In this document: piece by piece, positions 46,501-53,597 of the stretch
How the letters are laid out: every line of letters begins with the position of its first letter
Numbering within the stretch: position 1 is the stretch's first letter
Assembly (NCBI RefSeq): GCF_947500995.1
Contig: NZ_CANMUA010000007.1
Location: 226,111-290,110, forward strand
Source of the DNA: an uncultured Serinicoccus sp.
Lineage (GTDB): Bacteria; Actinomycetota; Actinomycetes; Actinomycetales; Dermatophilaceae
Reading direction: 5' to 3'
Length of the DNA: 64,000 nucleotides
Program-made: the position numbers and the translations under genes
The notes under the pieces: generated by a model
The model's database searches: none
What the model saw: only the letters and a program-made list of their open reading frames with translations
Told to the model about the DNA's origin: nothing

Positions 46501-47432
46501 TGGCCGCGGTCCTCACGGTCGGCGAGGCGCTGATCGACATCGTCGTGCCCCACGACGGGGGCGAGCGCAGCGAGCACGTCGGGGGCTCCCCCGCCAACGT
46601 CGCCATCGGGCTCGCGGCGCTGGACCACGACAGCCGGCTCACGGCATACCTCGGGGCGGACGAGCACGGGGAGCGGGTGCGCCGCCACGTGGAGCGCTAC
46701 GGGGTGACCCTGACGCAGGGGTCCGAGGACGCCCCCCGCACCTCGACCGCCACGGCGCACCTGGACGCCGACGCGGTCGCCACCTACGACTTCGACCTGG
46801 CCTGGGAGCTGGGTCCGCAGGACCTCACCGGCGTCGGCCACGTGCACACGGGGTCGATCGCGGCCACCCTGGAGCCGGGCGGGTCGGCCGTGGTCGAGCT
46901 CATCGAGAGGGCGCGGCGCGAGGCCACCGTCTCCTACGACCCCAACGCGCGACCGACCATCATGGGCGCCCCGGAGGACGCCCGCGGGCGCATCGAGGAG
47001 TGCATCGGCCGCAGCGACGTCGTCAAGGCGAGCCTCGAGGACGTCGAGTGGCTCTACGGCGAGGCCGACCAGGCCGACGTCGTCGACATCGTGCACCGCT
47101 GGGGCCAGCTGGGTCCGCACCTCGTGGTCGTGACCCGCGGCGGGGAGGGTGCCGTGGTGCACCTGTCCCGCGACGACACCACCCTGGAGCTGCCCTCGCT
47201 CACGGTGCAGGTCGTCGACACCGTGGGAGCCGGCGACTCGTTCATGTCCGGCCTGGTGAGCGGCCTCCTCGACGCGGGGCTCCTGGGCTCGCCCGAGGCC
47301 CGGGACCGCCTGGCCCGGGCCGAGCTGGAGGACATCGCGCCCGCGCTGGAGCGGGCGGTCGCCTGCGCGGGCTGGACGGTGGCCCGGTCCGGCGCTGCAG
47401 CCCCGACCCGGGACGACCTCGGGCTGTCCTGA
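46500..47432 (+). CDS. PfkB family carbohydrate kinase (fructokinase-like)
   Basis: A 310-residue ribokinase-fold sugar kinase. PfkB signature 1 is VGGSPANVAIGLAALDHDSRLTAYLGAD (in HVGGSPANV...). Signature 2 with the catalytic base is DTVGAGDSFMSGLVSGLL near residue 245. The N-terminal VGEALIDIV is typical of fructokinases. The substrate is inferred. The gene overlaps glpX by one base (TGATG), so the kinase is made with the phosphatase. Confidence 0.9.
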   Translation: MAAVLTVGEALIDIVVPHDGGERSEHVGGSPANVAIGLAALDHDSRLTAYLGADEHGERVRRHVERYGVTLTQGSEDAPRTSTATAHLDADAVATYDFDLAWELGPQDLTGVGHVHTGSIAATLEPGGSAVVELIERARREATVSYDPNARPTIMGAPEDARGRIEECIGRSDVVKASLEDVEWLYGEADQADVVDIVHRWGQLGPHLVVVTRGGEGAVVHLSRDDTTLELPSLTVQVVDTVGAGDSFMSGLVSGLLDAGLLGSPEARDRLARAELEDIAPALERAVACAGWTVARSGAAAPTRDDLGLS

Positions 47433-47459
47433 CCGGTGGGACCGGGCCCCCCGACCCAC

Positions 47460-47465
47460 TAAACT
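47460..47465 (+). promoter_or_regulatory. -10 box TAAACT of the carbonic anhydrase gene
   Basis: TAAACT, 8 bases, ATG 47474, giving a leader of only 1-2 bases. Confidence 0.5.
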
Positions 47466-47473
47466 GCAGGGCC

Positions 47474-48010
47474 ATGGACCCCATCTCGCCCGTCCGGGAC
47501 GACTCCGGCACCGCCCCTTTCGCCGACCTGATGGCGGCCAACGAGACCTTCGCCACCGAGCACGCGGCCGAGCTCGAGGGTTTCGACGGGGTCGCCCGCG
47601 CCGGGGTGGCCATCGTCACCTGCATGGACTCCCGGATCCAGCCGCTGCAGATGCTCGGGCTCACCCACGGTGACGCCAAGATCTTCCGCAACCCGGGTGG
47701 CCGGGTGACCGACGCGGCGCTGGAGGCCCTGGTCCTCGGGGTCCACCTCCTCGGCGTCCGGCGCATCCTCGTCGTCCCGCACACCCGCTGCGCCATGACG
47801 TCCAAGACGGAGAACGAGCTGCGCGAGACCATCTCCGAGCTCACCGGGATCGACGCGTGGTTCCAGCGCTTCCACGTCGTGCCCGACCAGGAGGCCGCCC
47901 TGGCCGAGGACGTGCACCGGGTCACCTCCCACCCGCTCATCCAGGACAGGGCCGAGGTGGGGGGCTTCCGCTACGACGTCGACACGGGGCGCCTGACCCA
48001 GCTGGTCTAG
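47474..48010 (+). CDS. Beta-class carbonic anhydrase
   Basis: A 178-residue beta-carbonic anhydrase that interconverts CO2 and bicarbonate. Zinc ligands are in VTCMDSRIQPL (Cys near residue 50, with the Asp-Arg dyad) and VVPHTRCAM (His and Cys near residues 100-103). KIFRNPGGRVTDAALEALVLG lines the active site. It belongs to the small clade without long N-terminal helices. The start gives an almost leaderless mRNA. Confidence 0.93.
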   Translation: MDPISPVRDDSGTAPFADLMAANETFATEHAAELEGFDGVARAGVAIVTCMDSRIQPLQMLGLTHGDAKIFRNPGGRVTDAALEALVLGVHLLGVRRILVVPHTRCAMTSKTENELRETISELTGIDAWFQRFHVVPDQEAALAEDVHRVTSHPLIQDRAEVGGFRYDVDTGRLTQLV

Positions 48011-48018
48011 ACCCGACC

Positions 48019-49029
48019 GTGCCCCCCGCCCTGGCCCTCACGGCCCTCCCCCTGGCCCTGGTCCTCGGACTCGCCGGCCTGGCCAAGCTGTCCGCGCCCG
48101 GCGCCACCGCCGACATGGTCCGGGCGCTGCGGCTGCCGGGCCGGGTGCCACCACCGGTGGTCGAGCGCGTGCTGCCCTGGGTGGAGCTGGTGAGCGCCGC
48201 GCTCCTGCTCACCCCGTGGCTGGTGACGTATGCCGTCGGTGCCGTGTCGGCGCTCGCCCTCTGCCTGGTCTTCACCGCCGTGGTGGCCCGGGCCCTGCGC
48301 ACGCACCCGCGACCGGACTGCGCCTGCTTCGGCAGGATCGGGGACCACCGCATCACCGTCCGCACCCTGGTCCGCAACCTGCTCCTGGTGGCGCTCGGCG
48401 TCGGTGCCGTGTGGGCCGCGCTGGGCGGCCGCACCACCTGGGGCCTGGTGGCCGACTTCCGGGCCCCCGACTGGTGGTGGCTGGGCACCGCCCTCCTGAC
48501 CTCGGCGACGGCGGCCCTCGCCCTGGGCCGGGCCTCGGCGCCGGCCCCCGACGACGCACCCGGGCCCACGGACGAGGGCGGGGCCGGGGAGGTCACCGGG
48601 CCGGGCGACCGGGCCTGGGGGCCGGCCGACGAGCACGACGCGTGGTCCGTGCCGCTCGTGGACCGCGACCTCGACGTCGTCACGCCCCGGACCCTGGCCG
48701 TCACCGGTCCCCAGGTCCTGGTGCTGGTGAGCTGCTGGTGCGGGCCGACCTTCGACGTCGTGCGACGGCTACCGGGATGGCGGCAGGATCACCCTCGGAC
48801 CGGCATCCACCTGGTGCACACCGAGGCCCCCTGGTCCGAGCCACGGGTCCAGGACCTCAGCGACGTCTGGTGGGACCCCGGCGCCCGCCTGCACGGGTCC
48901 TGGGGAGAGGGCGCGCGCCCGACCGGGGTCCTCCTGGGCCCGGACGGGCTGCTCGCCGGCCCCGTCACCGGGGTGCAGGAGATCGAGAGGCTGCTGGGCT
49001 ACAGCGCCAACCGGTCGCGGACGACCTGA
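48019..49029 (+). CDS. MauE/DoxX-like membrane domain fused to a thioredoxin-like domain
   Basis: A 336-residue fusion. Residues about 1-170 form a MauE-type four-helix membrane domain with the CACFG motif near residue 101. A second hydrophobic stretch (about 150-175) and an acidic linker follow. The C-terminal about 130 residues look like a thioredoxin/redoxin fold but read [15 protein letters not shown] in place of WCxxC, so the usual resolving cysteine is absent and a CWC pair is present instead. MauE proteins support disulfide formation in methylamine dehydrogenase, but no mau genes are near. Start GTG 48019. Its 3' end overlaps glmM by 31 bases. Confidence 0.75.
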   Translation: MPPALALTALPLALVLGLAGLAKLSAPGATADMVRALRLPGRVPPPVVERVLPWVELVSAALLLTPWLVTYAVGAVSALALCLVFTAVVARALRTHPRPDCACFGRIGDHRITVRTLVRNLLLVALGVGAVWAALGGRTTWGLVADFRAPDWWWLGTALLTSATAALALGRASAPAPDDAPGPTDEGGAGEVTGPGDRAWGPADEHDAWSVPLVDRDLDVVTPRTLAVTGPQVLVLVSCWCGPTFDVVRRLPGWRQDHPRTGIHLVHTEAPWSEPRVQDLSDVWWDPGARLHGSWGEGARPTGVLLGPDGLLAGPVTGVQEIERLLGYSANRSRTT

Positions 49030-50348
49030 GCCAGCCGGTCGGCACAGGCCGCGGCCCGCTCCTCGGAGTCCGCCTCGACCATCACCCGCACGACCGGCTC
49101 GGTGCCCGACTTGCGCAGCAGCACCCGCCCCTGGTCGCCGAGCTCGGACTCGATCTCGGCGACGGCGGCGGCGACGCCCTCGTCCTGGCCCACCCGGTCC
49201 TTGTCGACCTCCTTGACGTTCACGAGCACCTGCGGCATCCGGGTCATGACACCGGCCAGCTCGTGCAGCGCCCTCCCGGAGCCGACCACCCGCTGGGCCA
49301 GCGCGAGGGCCGTGAGGACCCCGTCACCCGTCGTTCCGTGCTCGAGCATGATGACGTGCCCGGACTGCTCCCCGCCCAGGGAGTAGCCGTGGGCGCGCAT
49401 CTCCTCCAGGACGTAGCGGTCGCCGACCGCGGTCTGCACCACCCGCACCCCTTCCCGCTCCATCGCCTGCAGCAGACCCAGGTTGCTCATGACGGTCGCC
49501 ACCAGGGTGTCGTCGCGCAGCTCGCCGCGCTCGTGCATGCTCAGCGCGAGGATGGCCATGATCTGGTCGCCGTCGACCTGGTTCCCGCGCGCGTCGACCG
49601 CCAGGCACCGGTCCGCGTCGCCGTCGAAGGCCACCCCCATGTCGGCGCCCCGCAGCCGCACGGCCTCCTGCAGCTGGTCGAGGTAGGTCGACCCGGCCCC
49701 GTCGTTGATGTTGAGCCCGTTGGGGTCGGCACCGATGACGTCCACGGTCGCGCCGGCGCGGCGGAACACCTCGGGGCCGACCTCGGAGGCCGCCCCGTGC
49801 GCCGCGTCGATGACGATGCGCAGCCCGTCCAGCCGCCCGGGTGCGGCCTCCAGCAGGTGCTCGATGTAGAACTCGGCGCCCCGCTGGAACGGCCGGATGC
49901 GGCCGACCCCCGCTCCGGTGGGCCGCTCCCACCCGCCGCCCATCCGCTCGGAGATCCGGTCCTCGATCTCGTCGGCCAGCTTGTGGCCCCCGCTGGCGAA
50001 GAACTTCAACCCGTTGTCGGGCATGGCGTTGTGCGAGGCGGACAGCATGGCGCCCATCTCGGCGTTCATGCGCTGGGTGAGGAAGGCGATGGCCGGGGTC
50101 GGCAGCACACCGGCGTCCAGCACGTCCACCCCGGCCGACGCGAGCCCGGCCATGACCGCCGCGGAGAGGAACTCCCCGGACGCGCGCGGGTCCCGCCCGA
50201 CGACCGCGGTGGCCCGGTTGCCGCCGAAGACGCTGTGCCCGCCGAGCTCGTGCGCGACGGCCACGGACAGGTCGAGCGCCAGCTCGGCGGTGATGTCCTT
50301 GTTGGCGAGCCCGCGCACGCCGTCGGTGCCGAAGAGTCGTCGTCCCAT
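48999..50348 (-). CDS. glmM: Phosphoglucosamine mutase
   Basis: Converts glucosamine-6-phosphate to glucosamine-1-phosphate for peptidoglycan. The 449 residues match the family. The N terminus is [16 protein letters not shown], the phospho-serine loop is [13 protein letters not shown] (near residue 100), the metal loop is FDGDADRC, the sugar loop is [10 protein letters not shown] and the phosphate loop [17 protein letters not shown] 50348 is chosen over upstream in-frame codons because the family begins with MGRLFGTDG. Confidence 0.97.
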   Translation of the reverse strand: MGRRLFGTDGVRGLANKDITAELALDLSVAVAHELGGHSVFGGNRATAVVGRDPRASGEFLSAAVMAGLASAGVDVLDAGVLPTPAIAFLTQRMNAEMGAMLSASHNAMPDNGLKFFASGGHKLADEIEDRISERMGGGWERPTGAGVGRIRPFQRGAEFYIEHLLEAAPGRLDGLRIVIDAAHGAASEVGPEVFRRAGATVDVIGADPNGLNINDGAGSTYLDQLQEAVRLRGADMGVAFDGDADRCLAVDARGNQVDGDQIMAILALSMHERGELRDDTLVATVMSNLGLLQAMEREGVRVVQTAVGDRYVLEEMRAHGYSLGGEQSGHVIMLEHGTTGDGVLTALALAQRVVGSGRALHELAGVMTRMPQVLVNVKEVDKDRVGQDEGVAAAVAEIESELGDQGRVLLRKSGTEPVVRVMVEADSEERAAACADRLAQVVRDRLAL

Positions 50349-50628
50349 GGTCTGTTCCTGTCTCGCAGTCGGTCGAAGGGCTGACAGGGCAGTATGCCGC
50401 ACGGAGGTGACGGCAGGAGCGTTCCCCGCCCGTCCGGCGTGCTGGGTCAAGCGGGGGTCAGCACCTGGTCAAGACTCGGTCATGACGGGGTAGGGAATCC
50501 GTCTGCATCGCCCTCCCGACCCCCTTGACGCCGCGTGAGGGGAGCAGGGCGCCGGACCGCGCGGGCGACGACGCCATCACGGTGGGGTCGACGACGACCT
50601 CAGCTGCGTCGACGGCGCCCTGGCACGA
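50349..50628. other. Intergenic stretch between rpsI and glmM
   Basis: The gap from 50349 to 50694 has no convincing gene. Apart from the rpsI terminator at 50629-50667 I see only a GCATAC/GTATGC octamer near 50391 and a likely glmM leader with an ACAGGAAC ribosome site just before its ATG. Short open frames here have poor codon use. Confidence 0.6.
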
Positions 50629-50667
50629 CGACGGCCCGCCCGCAGCCGAGCTGCGGGCGGGCCGTCG
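50629..50667 (-). terminator. rpsI terminator, 17-bp perfect stem
   Basis: CGACGGCCCGCCCGCAG (50629-50645) pairs exactly with 50651-50667 around a 5-base loop. It lies 27 bases after the rpsI stop on the minus strand. The strong stem lacks a U-tract, as is usual for actinobacterial terminators. Confidence 0.8.
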
Positions 50668-50694
50668 GTGCTCCGGCCGGGGCCGGATGCGGGA

Positions 50695-51201
50695 TCAGCG
50701 CTTGCTGTACTGCGGCGCCTTGCGGGCCTTCTTGAGACCGGCCTTCTTGCGCTCGGGGACGCGGGCGTCACGGGTGAGCAGACCGGCCCGCTTGAGGGCG
50801 GGGCGGTTCAGCTCGGTGTCGACGCCGTTCAGGGAGCGGGCCACACCGAGGCGGACCGCGCCGGCCTGCCCGGAGGGACCTCCCCCGTGCACGCGGACGA
50901 GCACGTCGTAGGCCCCGTCCAGCTCCAGCAGGGTCAGCGCCTCGGCGGCGATCTGCTGGTGCACCTTGTTGGGGAAGTACTCGGCCAGGGTGCGGCCGTT
51001 GATGCGCCACTGCCCGGTGCCCGGCACGATGCGGACGCGGGCGACGGCCTGCTTGCGGCGGCCGGTGGCGGCACCCGGGGAGGAGGCGCTGGGGCGCTGG
51101 GCCGCGGCCTCGGGGGCCGCAGAGGACTCGGTGGTGTACTCGGAGACGGCGTTCTCGTCGAAGTCGGCGCCGTCGGCGGTGTCGATGTCGTTGACAGTCA
51201 T
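50695..51201 (-). CDS. rpsI: 30S ribosomal protein S9
   Basis: A 168-residue S9. The conserved C-terminal about 125 residues start at [15 protein letters not shown] and end in the invariant KAPQYSKR tail that reaches the P-site tRNA. An acidic, Ala/Ser-rich extension of about 45 residues precedes it, as in other actinobacteria. ATG 51201 is used; rplM lies 16 bases upstream. Confidence 0.98.
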   Translation of the reverse strand: MTVNDIDTADGADFDENAVSEYTTESSAAPEAAAQRPSASSPGAATGRRKQAVARVRIVPGTGQWRINGRTLAEYFPNKVHQQIAAEALTLLELDGAYDVLVRVHGGGPSGQAGAVRLGVARSLNGVDTELNRPALKRAGLLTRDARVPERKKAGLKKARKAPQYSKR

Positions 51202-51217
51202 GGGTCCTTCGGCTTCC

Positions 51218-51661
51218 TTACTGGGCGACCTGGGAGATCTCGAACGGGGCGGGCTGCTGGGCCGTGTGCGGGTGGGTCTCACCGGCGTAGACCTTGAGCT
51301 TGGAGATCATCTGCCGCCCCAGCGAGTTCTTCGGGAGCATGCCGCGGACGGCCTTCTCCACGGCGCGGGTCGGGTGCTTCTCGAGCAGCTGCTCGTAGGT
51401 CTCCGCCTTGAGCCCGCCCGGGTAGCCGGAGTGGCGGTATGCCTTCTTCTGCTCCAGCTTGGCGCCGGTGAGGGCGACCTTGTCCGCGTTGATGATGATG
51501 ACGAAGTCTCCGGTGTCCATGTGCGGGGCGAAGATCGTCTTGTGCTTGCCGCGGAGCAGGATCGCGGTCTGGGACGCCAGGCGACCCAGGACGACGTCCG
51601 TGGCGTCGATGACGTGCCAGGCGCGGGTGATCTCGCCGGCCTTCGGGGAGTAGGTGCGCAT
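51218..51661 (-). CDS. rplM: 50S ribosomal protein L13
   Basis: A 147-residue L13, first gene of the L13-S9 operon. Motifs are [60 protein letters not shown] and [36 protein letters not shown] precedes the ATG. The promoter box TAGACT (51703-51708) leaves a leader of about 35 bases. Confidence 0.98.
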   Translation of the reverse strand: MRTYSPKAGEITRAWHVIDATDVVLGRLASQTAILLRGKHKTIFAPHMDTGDFVIIINADKVALTGAKLEQKKAYRHSGYPGGLKAETYEQLLEKHPTRAVEKAVRGMLPKNSLGRQMISKLKVYAGETHPHTAQQPAPFEISQVAQ

Positions 51662-51702
51662 TCGCCTACCTTCTTCGAGAGTTGGTGATGGGCAACCGTT
51701 CT

Positions 51703-51708
51703 AGTCTA
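51703..51708 (-). promoter_or_regulatory. -10 box TAGACT of rplM-rpsI
   Basis: Minus strand, 41 bases before the rplM ATG. It gives a leader of about 35 bases. Confidence 0.55.
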
Positions 51709-51793
51709 CCGACCGCCCCCGACCGACCCAACTCCGACGAAACCGCAGGTCAGGACGGCGAAAGGGGACGTGGACGCCGTCGCGGGACGGCTC

Positions 51794-51816
51794 TTGTGCA
51801 CAACTATTGTGCACTC
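51794..51816. promoter_or_regulatory. Double GTGCAC operator over the -35 region
   Basis: TTGTGCACAA (51794-51803) is a perfect palindrome. TTGTGCAC repeats 13 bases on (51807-51814). The second copy doubles as a -35 (TTGTGC, 51807-51812), with a 17-base spacer to the -10 TAGCCT (51830-51835). It lies upstream of a two-gene operon whose second gene is an ArsR-type regulator, so self-repression is likely. Confidence 0.6.
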
Positions 51817-51829
51817 GTGGTGGTTGCCG

Positions 51830-51835
51830 TAGCCT
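51830..51835 (+). promoter_or_regulatory. -10 box TAGCCT of the AI-2E permease operon
   Basis: It lies 25 bases before the GTG at 51860 and 17 bases after a TTGTGC -35. Confidence 0.55.
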
Positions 51836-51859
51836 CGTCCTCGTCGAGAGGAGCACGCC

Positions 51860-53029
51860 GTGCCCATCCTGCCTTCCCTCCGTCGCCGCCCACCCCGGCC
51901 CGAGCGCGCGCCGGTCGTGCCCCCCACCCCTCCCCCGCCGGCCCCCGCGGACCCGTGGCCCCGCGCCGTGCTGGTGCTGCTCGGCATCGCCCTGGCCTTC
52001 GCGGTCCTGCTCGGCCTGAACCAGCTCCGGGACTACATCGCGCCCACCTTCCTGGCGCTCAACCTCGTCCTGGCAGCCGCACCGCTCCAGCGGTGGCTGG
52101 TCCAGGTCGGCATCCCGAGCATCCTCGCGGCCATCATCACCGGCGGTGCCATCTTCGCCTTCCTCATCGCCTTCTTCACGGCGCTCGGGTGGTCCGCGGC
52201 CGCCATGGTGGAGGAGCTCAGCTCGCAGGAGTACCGCCAGCGCTACACCGAGCTCTACACCCAGGCGGTCACCTTCCTCGAGGGCTACGGCCTGGAGCAG
52301 GACACCCTCACCCGGCAGCTGGAGTCCGTCCTCGACCCGAGCCGCCTCATCTCCGCGCTCGGTGGGGTCATCGGCAACCTGGGGAGCATCCTCGGCCTGC
52401 TCACCACGACGGTCATCGTCATCTTCTTCCTCATGATCGACACGATGAGCGCCGGCCGCCGGATGGCCCTGGTCCAGGACCAGCACCCCAACGTCGCCCA
52501 CGCGCTGGTGAGCTTCGCCCAGGGGGTGCGCCGCTACTGGGTGGTGACGACCGTCTTCGGTCTCATCGTCGCCGTGCTGGACGTGGTCGCCCTGTTCTGG
52601 CTCGGCGTGCCGCTCGCCCTGGCGTGGGGGGTGCTGGCCTTCCTCACCAACTACATCCCCAACATCGGCTTCGTCATCGGTCTCGTGCCTCCGGCGGCGG
52701 TCGCACTGCTGGCCAACGGACCGGTCAACGCCCTGCTCGTCGTGGTGGTCTACAGCCTCCTGAACTTCACCATCCAGAGCCTCATCCAGCCCAAGTTCAC
52801 CGGCGACGCGGTGGGCGTCACCCCCACGGTGACGTTCATCTCCCTCATCGTGTGGGCCTGGGTGCTGGGCCCGGTCGGCGCGCTGCTGGCCCTGCCCGCC
52901 ACGCTCCTGGTCAAGGCGGTGCTCATCGACGCCGACCCCCAGGCCCGCTGGGTCAACGCCTTCCTGGCCTCCAAGCCGGAGACGGCACGGGCCGAGACCA
53001 CCCGCGAGAGCTTCGGCCAGGAGACGTGA
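51860..53029 (+). CDS. AI-2E family transporter
   Basis: A 389-residue membrane protein of the AI-2E/PerM family. It has a Pro-rich N terminus, then about eight helices. Family motifs are IPSILAAIITGGAIF, VIVIFFLMIDTM and the conserved FLTNYIPNIGFVIGLVPPAAVALL. Members act as quorum-signal, auxin or Na+(Li+)/H+ transporters; the role here is unknown. GAGAGGAG precedes GTG 51860. The regulator gene starts one base after its stop codon. Confidence 0.9.
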   Translation: MPILPSLRRRPPRPERAPVVPPTPPPPAPADPWPRAVLVLLGIALAFAVLLGLNQLRDYIAPTFLALNLVLAAAPLQRWLVQVGIPSILAAIITGGAIFAFLIAFFTALGWSAAAMVEELSSQEYRQRYTELYTQAVTFLEGYGLEQDTLTRQLESVLDPSRLISALGGVIGNLGSILGLLTTTVIVIFFLMIDTMSAGRRMALVQDQHPNVAHALVSFAQGVRRYWVVTTVFGLIVAVLDVVALFWLGVPLALAWGVLAFLTNYIPNIGFVIGLVPPAAVALLANGPVNALLVVVVYSLLNFTIQSLIQPKFTGDAVGVTPTVTFISLIVWAWVLGPVGALLALPATLLVKAVLIDADPQARWVNAFLASKPETARAETTRESFGQET

Positions 53030-53030
53030 G

Positions 53031-53597
53031 GTGAGCGAGCGCACCGCCCTGCGCGCCCTCGCTCACCCGTTGCGCAGCCGCCTCCTGGCCGAGCTCCGGG
53101 TGCACGGTCGCGCCACCGCCACCGAGCTCGCCCAGGCCCTCGACACCCACACCGGCGCCACGTCCTACCACCTGCGCAAGCTCGCCGAGGTCGGGCTCGT
53201 GGAGGACACCCGTTCCGGTACCGGCCGGCGACGGGTCTGGAGGGCGCTGGACCTGCCGCCCACCGCCGGCCCCGTCGACGAGCCGCTCGACGAGGACGAC
53301 GCCCAGGCCGCGGACTGGCTGGCGCTGGACTACCTCGCCCACTTCGGGGAGAGGGCTCGCGACTGGCTCCGGGAGAAGGACTCCTACGAGCCGGCTTGGC
53401 GGGAGAGCTGCGGGCTGGAGGACCACCCGGTGCAGGTCACCGCCGAGCAGGTCACCGCCCTGCGCGCCGAGCTGCTGGAGGTCCTGGAGCGCTACCGCCG
53501 CGTGGGCCAGGGCAACCCGCAGGCCAGGCGGGTCGTGGTCTACACCTGCGCCCTGCCGCTGCCGCCCTCGCTCACCGGACGAGCAGCGCCGCCGTGA
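53031..53597 (+). CDS. ArsR-type winged-helix regulator
   Basis: A 188-residue regulator. The wHTH is ALRALAHPLRSRLLAELRVHGRATATELAQALDTHTGATSYHLRKLAEVGLVE (in pieces, residues 4-60), the HTH_20 type. It is followed by a wing (RSGTGRRRVWRAL) and an acidic helical C-terminal domain. No metal-binding cysteine motif is in the HTH, so it may sense an organic ligand. Its gene follows the AI-2E permease closely. Its 3' end overlaps the convergent pullulanase gene by 26 bases. Confidence 0.88.
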   Translation: MSERTALRALAHPLRSRLLAELRVHGRATATELAQALDTHTGATSYHLRKLAEVGLVEDTRSGTGRRRVWRALDLPPTAGPVDEPLDEDDAQAADWLALDYLAHFGERARDWLREKDSYEPAWRESCGLEDHPVQVTAEQVTALRAELLEVLERYRRVGQGNPQARRVVVYTCALPLPPSLTGRAAPP

